Position numbers and translations under genes: made by a program. This document shows, one piece after another, positions 7,722 through 16,860 of a DNA stretch of 64,000 nucleotides. How positions within the stretch are numbered: position 1 is the first letter of the stretch; each line of letters opens with the position of its first letter. Source of the stretch: Nocardiopsis_B sediminis (GTDB taxonomy: Bacteria > Actinomycetota > Actinomycetes > Streptosporangiales > Streptosporangiaceae); assembly GCF_042650565.1 (NCBI RefSeq), contig NZ_JBHSBH010000012.1, positions 310,001 to 374,000 on the forward strand, in the 5' to 3' direction. The notes beneath the pieces are model-generated. The model saw only the letters and a list, made by a program, of their open reading frames with translations. It was not told where the DNA came from and did no database searches.

Positions 7722-10051
7722 TGGTGATCCCCTTCCGGCCGTGCGCTGTGGCGCACGGGCCGCTCGGCGCCGTCCTCGCAGACGATCCCGGTCCGGTCGC
7801 CGGTGAGGCCGGTGCGGCCCGCGGCGTCGGAGGCCTGGACGGTGAAGGAATGGCACCGGCCGCCTCCGCCCTGGAAGACGGCGGTCTGGAACTCTTCGCG
7901 GTCGATGGTCACGGGTTCGCCGTGCGGCACGGTCACCTGCTGGAGCCCCGACCCCGCCGGGGACACCAGGTAGTTCGCCGCCCCCGCCACCGGCCGCCAG
8001 TACACGGCGATGGTGCCGTCGTCGCGGACCTCGGCCCACGCCCGGTCCGGGGCGTCGAGGTAGGGCAGGGTCACGGCCGGGGCCGCGGCCGCCGTGCTCT
8101 GGGCGCCGCCCTCGGTCCGGGCGGCGACGGCGAGCGTGTAGGTCCCGCCCGGTTCGAGCCCGCTCACGGTGATCGAGGTCGCCGAGGTCGCGCGGTAGAC
8201 CGTGATCCGGCTCCCGCCGGTCGCCGTGTCCGGGACCGCGCCCGTCACGGCGTAGTCGTGGGCGCCGGGCGCGGCGCTCCACGACAGCAGCGCCGACCCG
8301 GCGCCGGTGACCGCGACGTCGACGTCCTCCGGGGTCGGCGGCGCCTGCTCGCCGGCCACGACCGCTTCGGAGACGGCCGCGGCACCGTAGCCGTGGGCGT
8401 TGGCGGCCTGGACGCGGAAGCTGACGGCGACGCCCTCGGGCAGGCCGTCGATGACCGTGCCGGTGCTGTCGCCGGACACCGTGGTGCTCCCGCCCTCCCA
8501 GCTCACCGCGTAGCCGGTGATGGGCGAGGCGGAGTACGCGGGCTGCCACGCGACCGCCACCCGGTCGCCCTCCACGGACGCGGTGACCGGGAGCGGGGCG
8601 CCGGGCACCGGGCCGAGGCCCGCCGTGCCACTGGAGCCGGCCGGGGTGCCCGTGCCGGCGGAGCCCGTCCCGGGCACGGGGAGGGGGAGGTCGCCGGGGC
8701 CGGTTCCGGGCGGCGGGCCGGAGGGCTCGGGCAGCGCGGGCTCCACGGGGCCCTCGGGCTCGGTTCCGGGGTCCAGATCGGGCGGGATCGCGGGGCGCCC
8801 GGGCTCCTCCTCGGGCTCGTCCGCCGCGCCGTCCTGCGGACCCGCCGGCGGGCTTGCGCCGTCGCCGGGTTCCGCCTGCGGCCCCTGCCCCTCGGGCTGC
8901 CCGTTCTCGGGCGCACCCGACGGCGGACCGCCGGGTCCCGGGGGCGGCGCGTACTTGTCGATCTCGACGGCCTCCCCGGAGGGGCCGATGACGAGGGCGG
9001 CGCCCGACCCGGGGGAGTTGACGAACAGGTGGCCCTCGCGCGCCTCCAGGCCGATGGGGCCCTCGCCGCCGGGGACCTCCAGCGGGTCGGTCTCGGCGCC
9101 GTCGGCGCCGAACACGCGGACCCGGTCGTCGCCGCCCGGCAGGTAGACGCGGCCCTCGTAGGGGACCGCGATGCCGGAGCCGATCCCCTCGGCCGGCAGC
9201 GCCGCGACCCCGTCGCCGTCATGGGGGCCGGGGAGGGTGAGGACCGTATCGGCACCGGGCACCGTCACGGCGACCAGCCCGCCGGGCATCGTCGGCGGGA
9301 CCACGGCATCGGACAGGTCGACCGGGGAGGCGACCTCGGCCGTCCGGCCGCCGCGCACCTCGGTGATGGTGTCGTCGGACCGGTTCACCACCAAGGGGCC
9401 CTGGTCGCGCACCGTGAGCACGACGTCGTCGGCGGGGTCGGCGACGCCGATCGAGGTGTCGGCGCGAGCGGCGCCATCGGCCGTCCGGATGCCGGTGACG
9501 GTCCCCTGGCCGGGGGCGCCGACCCAGAACGTGCCCTGCGCGTCGAAGCCGCCGCCGACCAGCGGCGCGGGCAGCTTCAGCGCCTCTCCCGTCGCGGTGA
9601 AGGTCGCGGGGTCGATCGCCCGCACCTCCCCCTCGCGCCGGTCGACGATGATGCCGCGGTCGCCGTCGAGGAAGACGCCGTGGTCGTCGTCCGGGGCGAG
9701 GTCGAGCCGCCCGGAGAACGCCATGTCGCTCAGGTCGATCGACGTCATGCGCCCGGTGTCGAGGTCGTGCAGGATGAGGTGGTCGTCGGTCTGGGTGATC
9801 TCGACGCTGTTGCCCGCCGATTCCGGGACCTCGGTGGTCAGGTCCACCCGGCCGTCGTCGGCGTCGATCCGCGACAGCTCGCCCACCGGGCTGCTCCACA
9901 GCCACACCTGGCCGTCGGAGAGCCGCACCGCGCCGCCGAGTGCGCCCGCCCCGAAGAGCGTGCACGCGAGTGCGAGGGAAAGGGTCGCGATCGTGGTCGT
10001 GGAGGCGGTTCTGCGAATTGCAGCGAGCGCCGAGGCGATACGACCGCGCAT
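7718..10051 (-). CDS. Membrane-anchored beta-propeller-like protein with three FN3 domains
   Basis: From ATG 10051, which has a GGAGG 7-8 bases upstream, the product is 777 residues. A membrane anchor or signal (about 19-42) is followed by repeated beta-rich blades with DDR, GDR and VWL-type turns (about 42-370), suggestive of a propeller or NHL-like domain. A Pro/Gly/Glu linker (about 375-495) leads to about three fibronectin type III domains (about 500-760) with the usual LSWSAAPG and VYWRPVAG strands. It heads the operon. The homologous slot in bifidobacterial PFNA clusters is the fn3 gene, whose product is surface exposed. Ligand unknown. Confidence 0.85.
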   Translation of the reverse strand: MRGRIASALAAIRRTASTTTIATLSLALACTLFGAGALGGAVRLSDGQVWLWSSPVGELSRIDADDGRVDLTTEVPESAGNSVEITQTDDHLILHDLDTGRMTSIDLSDMAFSGRLDLAPDDDHGVFLDGDRGIIVDRREGEVRAIDPATFTATGEALKLPAPLVGGGFDAQGTFWVGAPGQGTVTGIRTADGAARADTSIGVADPADDVVLTVRDQGPLVVNRSDDTITEVRGGRTAEVASPVDLSDAVVPPTMPGGLVAVTVPGADTVLTLPGPHDGDGVAALPAEGIGSGIAVPYEGRVYLPGGDDRVRVFGADGAETDPLEVPGGEGPIGLEAREGHLFVNSPGSGAALVIGPSGEAVEIDKYAPPPGPGGPPSGAPENGQPEGQGPQAEPGDGASPPAGPQDGAADEPEEEPGRPAIPPDLDPGTEPEGPVEPALPEPSGPPPGTGPGDLPLPVPGTGSAGTGTPAGSSGTAGLGPVPGAPLPVTASVEGDRVAVAWQPAYSASPITGYAVSWEGGSTTVSGDSTGTVIDGLPEGVAVSFRVQAANAHGYGAAAVSEAVVAGEQAPPTPEDVDVAVTGAGSALLSWSAAPGAHDYAVTGAVPDTATGGSRITVYRATSATSITVSGLEPGGTYTLAVAARTEGGAQSTAAAAPAVTLPYLDAPDRAWAEVRDDGTIAVYWRPVAGAANYLVSPAGSGLQQVTVPHGEPVTIDREEFQTAVFQGGGGRCHSFTVQASDAAGRTGLTGDRTGIVCEDGAERPVRHSARPEGDHQ

Positions 10052-10559
10052 TGTTCCCCCTCCATGACTCGGCAGCATGCGCCACGGCATGACGACGGTT
10101 CGGTGCGGCCGGGTTCGCGCGTGCGCGGCCGAAGGACAGGGAGAGCGATTCCGCGGATGCGGCGCACCGTGTCTGCGGGGAACCCTTGGGGGAGGCGTGT
10201 CCTGGGGCCCGGCCGACGGATATCAGATCTTCTCACGGCATTGTGCGGACGGGCACGCCGGTCGGCGGCGGGCCGCATGTGGCCAACGGCGGCCCCCGGC
10301 CTTTTCCTGCGAATGTGACGAAGAGTGCCGCCGGAAATACGGTCGCCATTCTTCCGTTCACGTTTCGCCGGTCGCCCGGGGCCCATTTCGCGCGTCCGGG
10401 ACGCGGGAGGGCGCGTCCGGGGGACGTCGACGAGGGCCCCAAGACGGCTCCCTTCAGGTCCCCGGGTCTTGGCCCGCAGCGGGGTGGTGCCCGCACCACG
10501 GCCGAAGCACATCCGCGGACCCTGGCGGCCGCTCCACCCGCCTCCGTACCGTCGTGGCC
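10052..10559. other. Upstream region of the FN3 operon, no convincing gene
   Basis: About 500 bases between the FN3 gene start and a small rightward frame. Open frames exist on both strands, but none has a ribosome-binding site or recognisable protein features. It must contain the leftward operon promoter. I cannot point to a clear -35/-10 pair. Confidence 0.4.
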
Positions 10560-10826
10560 ATGGAGAACGCGCCGACGCCCCGCCCTCACTCTCCGGGCCC
10601 GCGCGCCTTCCGCGCCCTCTGCTTCGCCGCCGTCCTGGCGACAGCGGGTGTACTGGCGTCCGCGTTCGTCACCGCCGCCGAGTCCGTCTGCGCCGACCGC
10701 GTTGTGCCGCCGCTATCAGCGGCGGCACCACTGGACGGGGCCGTGACGGGGAGGTCCGGCGGTTCCCCGGTGGAGGAGCAGATCAGGACCCCTCCGTGGC
10801 CGCCCCGGTGGGGCGGCGGTGGGTGA
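10560..10826 (+). CDS. Possible small membrane or secreted protein
   Basis: An 88-residue frame from ATG 10560 with one hydrophobic segment (ALCFAAVLATAGVLASAFV, about residues 20-38) followed by a short Pro/Gly-rich tail. A TACCGT hexamer just upstream could be the -10 of a leaderless transcript. The 3' end overlaps the convergent membrane-protein gene by 44 bases, which lowers confidence. No family is recognised. It may be a chance frame. Confidence 0.3.
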   Translation: MENAPTPRPHSPGPRAFRALCFAAVLATAGVLASAFVTAAESVCADRVVPPLSAAAPLDGAVTGRSGGSPVEEQIRTPPWPPRWGGGG

Positions 10827-11265
10827 GGGCCCGCACGCAGGCCGTGCCCGCCATGGTGGCGAGGAGCATCGGAACGGCCCCCTCGACCACCGCGTAGGAG
10901 AGCATCCAGGCAGCGGTGCTGTCGAGCGCCGACGGCAGGGTGGCGGCGGCATCGCTCACCATCAGCGGCCAGAGGAAGGCCACGTAGAACGGCACGGCGA
11001 CCAGCGCCGACCGTCCGGGTGAGGGGACACCGAGCAGCCGCAGCCCGGCCCAGGCCAGCAGCGAGCCGACGACCGGCTGCGCGGCCAGCGCCAGCATGCC
11101 CAGCCCGATGTTCGCGCCGACCACGCCAGGCGCGGGGGGCGTCAGCCACACGCCGGCCTGCACGGCCAGAAGGGCGAACAGGCCCGCGGCGCCGCCGGCG
11201 ACCGCGGCGCGCATCAGCAGGCGGACGAAAGAGGGAGAGGAGGGGGATCCGTCGCGATTCGTCAT
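10783..11265 (-). CDS. Small multi-pass membrane protein, unknown
   Basis: ATG 11265 gives a 160-residue protein with about four hydrophobic helices (residues about 14-40, 46-68, 80-98 and 118-142) and a basic C-terminus. The longer upstream extension of this frame lacks protein-like composition and crosses the lysX promoter, so I used the internal ATG. No motif identifies a function. It is divergent from lysX, with 169 bases between the starts. Confidence 0.6.
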   Translation of the reverse strand: MTNRDGSPSSPSFVRLLMRAAVAGGAAGLFALLAVQAGVWLTPPAPGVVGANIGLGMLALAAQPVVGSLLAWAGLRLLGVPSPGRSALVAVPFYVAFLWPLMVSDAAATLPSALDSTAAWMLSYAVVEGAVPMLLATMAGTACVRALTHRRPTGAATEGS

Positions 11266-11434
11266 GCCTCGATCCTCGCCCCGCCGCCGTCCGCGTGCCT
11301 GAGCACGCGTACTCATTTCCGCCCGCGAACGTCCGCCGGGCCGCCGCGGCGCCCCGGAGCGACACCACGCGGCGAAAACAGCACCATCCGGCAGCGATGG
11401 CTTAGAGTCAGGACAAAGCCACGGAGGGTGTGAA

Positions 11435-14400
11435 GTGGGTTTCAGGGGGAGGGCTTCCGCGTCCGCGCGGTCCGGAGGACACGCCGAACCCGCAGCAGCC
11501 CCCGAACACCCTGTGCACCGCGGGCCGCGGCTGCGCCGCGCGATCCCGCCCCTGCTGACGTGGGCACTGTCCCTCCTCGCACTGCTGTGCGCCCTGCGCG
11601 CGCTCCTCCCGGGGCTGCGCGATGCCACGCTGCCACTGGCCGCCGGCGTCGAGCTCGTGGTGGTGCCGGTGCCCGGCAACCTCGCCTACGCGTTGTTTCT
11701 TGCGCTCCTCGCCGGAGCCCTGGCCCGGCGCAAGCGCCCGGCGTTCTGGATCGTCGTCGCCTACCTTTCCGTCAACATCCTGGCCGACCTGCTGTACCTG
11801 GTCGGAGTGCTCACGGTGCTGCGTCCCGGGCCGCGCCCGCCCTGGGGAGAGGCGCTGCTGTGGACCGTGCCGAGCATGGCGGGCACCGGCCTTCTCCTCG
11901 CCGCGCTGCTGCTGGCCCGCGACGAGTTCCGCGCCCGCGTCCAGCGGGCCTCCGCGCGCCGGGCGCTGGGCGTGCTCGTGGCCGGGCTGGCCATCGGGAC
12001 CGGCCTCGGCTACGCGCTCGTCGCGGCCTTCCCCGGCACCCTCGCGCCCGGCCCCGACCAGTTCACCTGGGCCGCCGAACGCGTCCTCGGCGGCGCGTTC
12101 CGGCTCTCCATCCGGCGCACCGGCAGCGCACCCGGCTGGGTGAACCTCGCGCTCGGCCTGTTCGGGGCGCTCGCCCTGTTCGCCGCCGTGGTCACACTGC
12201 TGCGCTCCCAGCGCCGCCAGGCCGCCATGGGCGCGGACGACGAGGCGCGCGTCCGGGCCCTTCTCGACCGCCATGGGGAGCGCGACTCCCTCGGCTACTT
12301 CGCCACCCGCCGCGACAAGTCCGTCCGGTTCTCGCACAGCGGCAAGGCGGCGGTGGCCTACCGGGTCGTGGCCGGCACGAGCCTGGCCGGCGGCGACCCG
12401 ATCGGGGACCCCGAGGCGTGGCCCGCCGCCGTCCGGGCCTGGCTGGAGGAGGCGCGGGCGCACGCGTGGACGCCCGCCGTGATGGGCACCGGCGAGACCG
12501 GCGCCCGCTGCTACGCGCGTGCCGGGCTCCGGGCGCTCCACCTCGGCGACGAGGCGGTCCTGCACGTCGCGGACTTCACGCTGGACGGCCGGGCCATGCG
12601 CGTGGTGCGCCAGGCGGTGCACCGGGTGGAGCGCGCCGGGTACACGGTGCGCGTGCGCCGGCACGGCGACATCGAGCCCGAGGAGATGCGCTACATCATG
12701 GACCGGGCCGCCGCCTGGCGCGACACCGAGACCGAGCGCGGGTTCTCCATGGCCCTGGGCCGCCTCGGCGACCCCGCCGACGGCCGGTGCGTCCTGGCGG
12801 AGGCGCTGACCGGCGACGGCCGCCTCGCCGGCATCCTGTCCTTCGCGCCCTGGGGAGCCTCCGGGCTCTCCCTCGACCTCATGCGCCGCGACCGCACCGC
12901 CGACAACGGGCTGGTGGAGTTCATGGTGGCCCACCTGATGCGCGCCGCGCCCCGGCTGGGCGTGAGCCGGGTCTCGCTCAACTTCGCTGTGTTCCGGTCG
13001 GCGTTCGAGGAGGGGGCGCGCATCGGCGCCGGCCCGGTGCTGCGCGCGTGGCGCCGGCTGCTGCTCTTCCTGTCCCGGTGGTGGCAGCTGGAGGCGATGT
13101 ACCGGTCCAACGTGAAGTTCCGCCCGGAGTGGGTGCCGCGCTTCGTCTGCTTCGACGAGGCCCGCGACCTGCCCACGGTGGCGCTCGCCTCCGGGATCGC
13201 CGAGGGGTTCGTGCCGAGCCCGGGGGACCTGCTGCGCCGCGGCGAGCCGCGCCCCGCCCCGGCGGGCCGGGAGCGCGCGGCGGGCCCCGGCGGGGAGCGG
13301 CCCGCCCCACCCCCGGAGGGGGTGGCGCCTCCGGCGCCCGAGGGGGCGGTCGCGGAGGGGGAGGGGGTCCGGCCGCCCGAGCAGACCCGGGTACGGCTGG
13401 CCAAGGCCGACGCGATGCGCGCGGCCGGCCGCGACCCCTACCCGGCCGCGTTCCCGCGCACCGACACCTGCGCGGCCGTGCGCGGGCGCCACGCCGGGCT
13501 CGGCCCCGACGAATGCACCGGCGACGAAGTGGCGGTCGCCGGACGGGTCACCCTCGTCCGCGACCACGGAGGGGTCTGCTTCGCCACCCTCACCGACGGC
13601 AGCGGCGACCTCCAGCTGCTCCTCACCGCCGAGGGCCTGGGCCCGGCCGGGATGCGCCGGTGGCGCGGCGAGGTCGACCTCGGCGACCACGTCGGCGTGC
13701 GCGGCCAGGTGGTCACCAGCCGGCACGGCGAAGTGTCCGTGGCGGCGCGCACGTGGACGCTGACCGCCAAGTGCCTGCACCCGCTGCCGGCGAAACGGCG
13801 GGATCGGCGCGGCCCCTGGGCGCACGGCCACCGCCCCATCGACCTCGTGCTCACGCCCGACACGATGGCGCTGCTGCACGCGCGAAGCGCCGTGACCGCC
13901 GCCCTGCGCGCCTCGCTCACGGAGCGCGGCTTCCTGGAGGTCGAGACGCCCGTCCTGCACCGCGTGCACGGCGGCGCGAACGCCCGCCCGTTCACCACCC
14001 ACCTCAACGCCTACGACCTCGACCTGTACCTGCGCATCGCGCCCGAGCTGTACCTGAAGCGCCTCTGCGTGGGCGGCCTGGAACGGGTCTTCGAGGTCGG
14101 CCGCTGCTTCCGCAACGAGGGGGTCTCGCCCCGCCACCACCCCGAGTTCACCATGGTGGAGGCCTACCAGGCCTACGCCGGCCACGACGACGCGCGCCGG
14201 CTCGCGGCGGACCTGGTGCGGGAGGCGGCCACCGCCGTGCACGGCACCCCGATGCTGCTGTGGCGCCACCCGGACGGGCCGGCGACGGAGGTCGACATCG
14301 GCGGCGCCTGGCCGGTCACGGGCGTGCACGCCGCGGTGTCGGCGGCGGTGGACGAGGAGGTCACCCCGGACACGCCCCTGCGGCGGCTGCGCGAGCTCGC

Positions 14401-14929
14401 CGGGCGCCACGACGTGGCCCTGCCCCCCGCACCCGGCGGTGGCGAGCGGACAGGAGGGGGAGCTCCGGGCGAACGAGCGGGGGCAGAGCGGGACGAGGGC
14501 ACGGAGCCGGGCCGTGACGAGGCGCTGGTCGCGCTGTACGAGCGGCTGGTCGAGGCGCGCACCACGGCGCCGACGTTCTACACCGGCTTCCCCGCTGAGG
14601 CCTCCCCCCTGGCCCGGCGCGACCGCACCGATCCGCGGCTGGCCGAGCGCTGGGACCTCGTGGTGTTCGGGATGGAGATCGGCACCGGCTATTCCGAGCA
14701 GAACGATCCCGTGGAGCAGCGCCGCCGGCTCACCGAGCAGTCGCTCGCGGCGGCGGCCGGGGACCCCGAGGCGATGGAGCTGGACGAGGCGTTCCTGCGC
14801 GACCTGGAGTACGCGATGCCCCCGACCGGCGGGCTCGGGCTGGGGGTGGACCGGCTGGTCATGGCGGTCACGGGCCGGACCATCCGCGAGACGCTGCCGT
14901 TCGCCCCGGCCCGGCCGGGCACGACGTGA
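11435..14929 (+). CDS. lysX: LysX: lysyl-phosphatidylglycerol synthase fused to lysyl-tRNA synthetase
   Basis: A 1164-residue two-enzyme fusion, close to mycobacterial LysX in length. Six or so N-terminal membrane helices (about 35-250) precede the DUF2156/GNAT-like transfer domain (about 270-590). A low-complexity linker follows, then an OB-fold (about 680-760) and a class II synthetase core with motif 2 (FEVGRCFRNEGVSPRHHPEF) and motif 3 (GLGLGVDRLVM). The synthetase part charges tRNA-Lys and the membrane part transfers lysine to phosphatidylglycerol, lowering surface charge and giving resistance to cationic peptides. The GTG start at 11435 follows a GGAGG. A Gly/Glu-rich insertion within the synthetase (around residues 1005-1030) looks like a local expansion. 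Confidence 0.93.
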   Translation: MGFRGRASASARSGGHAEPAAAPEHPVHRGPRLRRAIPPLLTWALSLLALLCALRALLPGLRDATLPLAAGVELVVVPVPGNLAYALFLALLAGALARRKRPAFWIVVAYLSVNILADLLYLVGVLTVLRPGPRPPWGEALLWTVPSMAGTGLLLAALLLARDEFRARVQRASARRALGVLVAGLAIGTGLGYALVAAFPGTLAPGPDQFTWAAERVLGGAFRLSIRRTGSAPGWVNLALGLFGALALFAAVVTLLRSQRRQAAMGADDEARVRALLDRHGERDSLGYFATRRDKSVRFSHSGKAAVAYRVVAGTSLAGGDPIGDPEAWPAAVRAWLEEARAHAWTPAVMGTGETGARCYARAGLRALHLGDEAVLHVADFTLDGRAMRVVRQAVHRVERAGYTVRVRRHGDIEPEEMRYIMDRAAAWRDTETERGFSMALGRLGDPADGRCVLAEALTGDGRLAGILSFAPWGASGLSLDLMRRDRTADNGLVEFMVAHLMRAAPRLGVSRVSLNFAVFRSAFEEGARIGAGPVLRAWRRLLLFLSRWWQLEAMYRSNVKFRPEWVPRFVCFDEARDLPTVALASGIAEGFVPSPGDLLRRGEPRPAPAGRERAAGPGGERPAPPPEGVAPPAPEGAVAEGEGVRPPEQTRVRLAKADAMRAAGRDPYPAAFPRTDTCAAVRGRHAGLGPDECTGDEVAVAGRVTLVRDHGGVCFATLTDGSGDLQLLLTAEGLGPAGMRRWRGEVDLGDHVGVRGQVVTSRHGEVSVAARTWTLTAKCLHPLPAKRRDRRGPWAHGHRPIDLVLTPDTMALLHARSAVTAALRASLTERGFLEVETPVLHRVHGGANARPFTTHLNAYDLDLYLRIAPELYLKRLCVGGLERVFEVGRCFRNEGVSPRHHPEFTMVEAYQAYAGHDDARRLAADLVREAATAVHGTPMLLWRHPDGPATEVDIGGAWPVTGVHAAVSAAVDEEVTPDTPLRRLRELAGRHDVALPPAPGGGERTGGGAPGERAGAERDEGTEPGRDEALVALYERLVEARTTAPTFYTGFPAEASPLARRDRTDPRLAERWDLVVFGMEIGTGYSEQNDPVEQRRRLTEQSLAAAAGDPEAMELDEAFLRDLEYAMPPTGGLGLGVDRLVMAVTGRTIRETLPFAPARPGTT

Positions 14930-14940
14930 CGCCGTCGCGG

Positions 14941-14982
14941 CGTCCGCCGGACGACCCCTCACCCGGGCCCGGCCGGCGGACG
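14941..14982. terminator. Hairpin between convergent lysX and ferredoxin genes
   Basis: A perfect 10-base inverted repeat (14941-14950 with 14973-14982) lies 12 bases after the lysX stop and before the end of the leftward ferredoxin gene. The 22-base loop is long but G+C-rich enough to fold further. Confidence 0.5.
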
Positions 14983-15015
14983 GGCCGGCGCCGGTCGCGC
15001 CGCCGGAAGGCGGGT

Positions 15016-15219
15016 TCAGCCGTCGTCCCGGGCGAGGGCGATCGCGCCCGACGGGCACACCTGGGCGGCCCGGCGCACCGCGTCGGCGGCCCGCGCCGGC
15101 GGGGCGGGGTCCAGCAGCACCACGGTGCCGTCCGCGTCGTCCTGGTCGAACACGTCGGGGGCGGTCAGGACGCACATGCCCGCGCCGATGCAGCGCCGGC
15201 GGTCCACAGCGGGCTTCAC
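15016..15219 (-). CDS. 3Fe-4S ferredoxin, P450 redox partner
   Basis: A 67-residue ferredoxin starting at GTG 15219, which overlaps the P450 stop by four bases (GTGA). The cluster ligands are visible as CIGAGMC (C-x5-C) near the N-terminus and CPSGA near the C-terminus, the three-cysteine pattern of actinobacterial 3Fe-4S ferredoxins that carry electrons to class I P450s. Translational coupling to the P450 gene makes it the natural partner. No reductase gene is nearby. Confidence 0.92.
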   Translation of the reverse strand: MKPAVDRRRCIGAGMCVLTAPDVFDQDDADGTVVLLDPAPPARAADAVRRAAQVCPSGAIALARDDG

Positions 15220-16478
15220 CGGTCGCCGCCGTCCCACGTGACCGGGAGCCGGTGCACGCCGTAGATGTCGGAATCGGTGCGCAGCGGCACGTCCCCGGCC
15301 GCGACGGCCAGGCGCAGCGCCGGGAAGCGGACGGCCAGCGCGGGCAGCGCGACCCCCATCTCCACGCGCGCCAGCTGCTGGCCGAGGCACTGGTGGATCC
15401 CATGCCCGAAGGACACGTGCCCGCTCGCGTTCCGGCGCAGGTCGAGGACGTCGGGGTCGGGGAACTTCGCGGGGTCGCGGTTGGCGGCCATGACCGAAAC
15501 GGCGACCGCGTCGCCGGCCGCGATCCGGTGGCCGTCCAGCTCGACGTCCTCCAGCGCCACCCGCACCCCGGTGTGGGCGACGCTCAGGTAGCGCAGCAGC
15601 TCCTCCACCGCCCGGCCGGCGATGCCGGGGTCGGTGCGCAGGGCGGCGAACTGGGCGGGGTGGCAGAGCAGGGCGAACGCGCCCAGCGCGATCATGTTGG
15701 CGGTGGTGTCGAGCCCCGCGCTCAGCAGCAGCGCCCCGATGACGGCGAGCTCCTCGTCGGTCAGATCGGTGGTCGTGAGGTCGCTGAGCAGGTCGTCGGT
15801 CGGCGCGGAGCGCTTGGCCGACACCAGCTCGCCCAGATACGCCTGGACCGCCCCGAAGGCGGCGTAGCCCTCCTCCGGCGTGGCGTTGTTGTCGTTCATC
15901 GTCGTCGCGTGGTCCTGGAAGGACGCGCGGTCGGCGGCGGGCACCCCGAGCAGTTCGCAGATGACCAGCGCGGGGATCGGCTGGGCGTAGGCCTGCACCA
16001 GGTCCGCGGTCGGGCCCTGCCGTTCCAGGGCGTCGAGGTGCTCGGCGGTGATCTCCTCGACGCGGGCGGTGAGCCGGCGCATCCGGCGGACGGTGAACGC
16101 GCCGGTGAGCAGGCGCCGGTAGCGGGTGTGATCGGGCGCGTCCATGTTGATGAACATGCCGGGCGGCGCGGGCGGGACCGGCCCAGTGGCGGCCGTTCCC
16201 GGTATCGGGGAGCGCATGAGCTCCTGCCGTGAGCTGAACCGCCGGTCGGCGATGACGGCGCGGACGACGGCGTGTCCGGTCGCCAGCCAGCCGACGTGCC
16301 CGTCGGCGAAGGTCAGCCGGCTCAGGGGCTGCCGCTCGCGCAGGCGTCCCAGCTCCTCGGGCGGGTCGAAGGGGCGGCCCGCGGGGCGCTCTGTGGGCAG
16401 GGGCGGTGCGGTCTCGGGGAGCGTCGCGGTGGTATCGGCGGGCTGGCCGGGGACGTTGGGGGCCGGTCGGTCGGGCAC
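15216..16478 (-). CDS. Cytochrome P450
   Basis: A 420-residue soluble P450 with all signatures: the I-helix AGLDTT (254-259), the ExxR motif EELLR (Glu293, Arg296) and the heme loop FGHGIHQCLG (axial Cys364). The start is a GTG preceded by AAGGAGGAC. It is of the actinobacterial biosynthetic/degradative type and uses the ferredoxin just downstream. Its divergent neighbour is a 14-helix drug exporter, with a heptamer array between them, so oxidation and export of the same small molecule is a reasonable guess. The substrate cannot be read from the sequence. Confidence 0.93.
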   Translation of the reverse strand: MPDRPAPNVPGQPADTTATLPETAPPLPTERPAGRPFDPPEELGRLRERQPLSRLTFADGHVGWLATGHAVVRAVIADRRFSSRQELMRSPIPGTAATGPVPPAPPGMFINMDAPDHTRYRRLLTGAFTVRRMRRLTARVEEITAEHLDALERQGPTADLVQAYAQPIPALVICELLGVPAADRASFQDHATTMNDNNATPEEGYAAFGAVQAYLGELVSAKRSAPTDDLLSDLTTTDLTDEELAVIGALLLSAGLDTTANMIALGAFALLCHPAQFAALRTDPGIAGRAVEELLRYLSVAHTGVRVALEDVELDGHRIAAGDAVAVSVMAANRDPAKFPDPDVLDLRRNASGHVSFGHGIHQCLGQQLARVEMGVALPALAVRFPALRLAVAAGDVPLRTDSDIYGVHRLPVTWDGGDR

Positions 16479-16569
16479 GGTGTCCTCCTTGCGAGGGGCG
16501 AGGGGTGGGTGACAAGGGGGCGGGGAAGCGCCGTCGCGCCGCCGCGGGCGAACACCGCGTGCTCACGCA

Positions 16570-16641
16570 TGGCGTCCTTATGGCGCCATAATGACATCAC
16601 AATGACGTCGATACAAGATGATGTGGCGCCAAGGTGGCGTC
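16570..16641. promoter_or_regulatory. Array of TGRCRYC heptamers between divergent P450 and exporter genes
   Basis: Heptamers at 16570 (TGGCGTC), 16581 (TGGCGCC), 16592 (TGACATC) and 16603 (TGACGTC) repeat every 11 bases with AT-rich 4-base spacers. Two more, TGGCGCC at 16624 and TGGCGTC at 16635, are again 11 bases apart. Several extend to 8-base palindromes (TGGCGCCA). One-turn spacing suggests a regulator binding cooperatively on one DNA face. SARP/OmpR-type activators use 7+4 direct repeats, but no regulator gene is adjacent. Confidence 0.65.
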
Positions 16642-16700
16642 GAGCGATGGAGTGCGGCGGCCCGAGCGGAGGCGCGCAGGCCACCCGGTCCGGGCTCGCG

Positions 16701-16730
16701 GGCCGAATCACGGAAAGTGACGATTCGGCC
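16701..16730. promoter_or_regulatory. Inverted repeat upstream of the exporter gene
   Basis: GGCCGAATC (16701-16709) and GATTCGGCC (16722-16730) form a perfect 9-base inverted repeat with a 12-base spacer that itself holds TCAC/GTGA. It lies upstream of the TAGGGT hexamer of the exporter gene, so it may be an operator. It could also cap a leftward transcript. Confidence 0.4.
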
Positions 16731-16744
16731 GCGCTCGGTGTGGT

Positions 16745-16766
16745 GAACCGCTAGGGTTCGACCCGG
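16745..16766 (+). promoter_or_regulatory. Candidate promoter with CTAGGGTTCGACCCGG
   Basis: A TAGGGT hexamer (16752-16757) lies about 105 bases before the exporter ATG, inside a sequence that recurs nearly unchanged upstream of the P450 gene at 51372. Assignment as the -10 element is an inference. Confidence 0.4.
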
Positions 16767-16860
16767 GAAACGCCGTTGCCCCGCCTTCCGCCGTGCGATC
16801 CACGACCCGCCCCCTCCCCGTCGCGCCCCCGTCCCGCAACCATCACGAGGCCGACCAGCA

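Noticed and set aside
6702..8549. Longer version of the MoxR gene reaching into the FN3 gene
   Set aside because: The extra 276 residues are Arg/Gly-rich out-of-frame FN3 sequence. The GTG at 7721 has a good ribosome-binding site and a 4-base coupling overlap.
11408..15403. Long leftward open frame (about 1330 codons) opposite lysX
   Set aside because: It is the antisense of a well-supported LysX gene. The translation is Gln/His/Arg-rich and without motifs.
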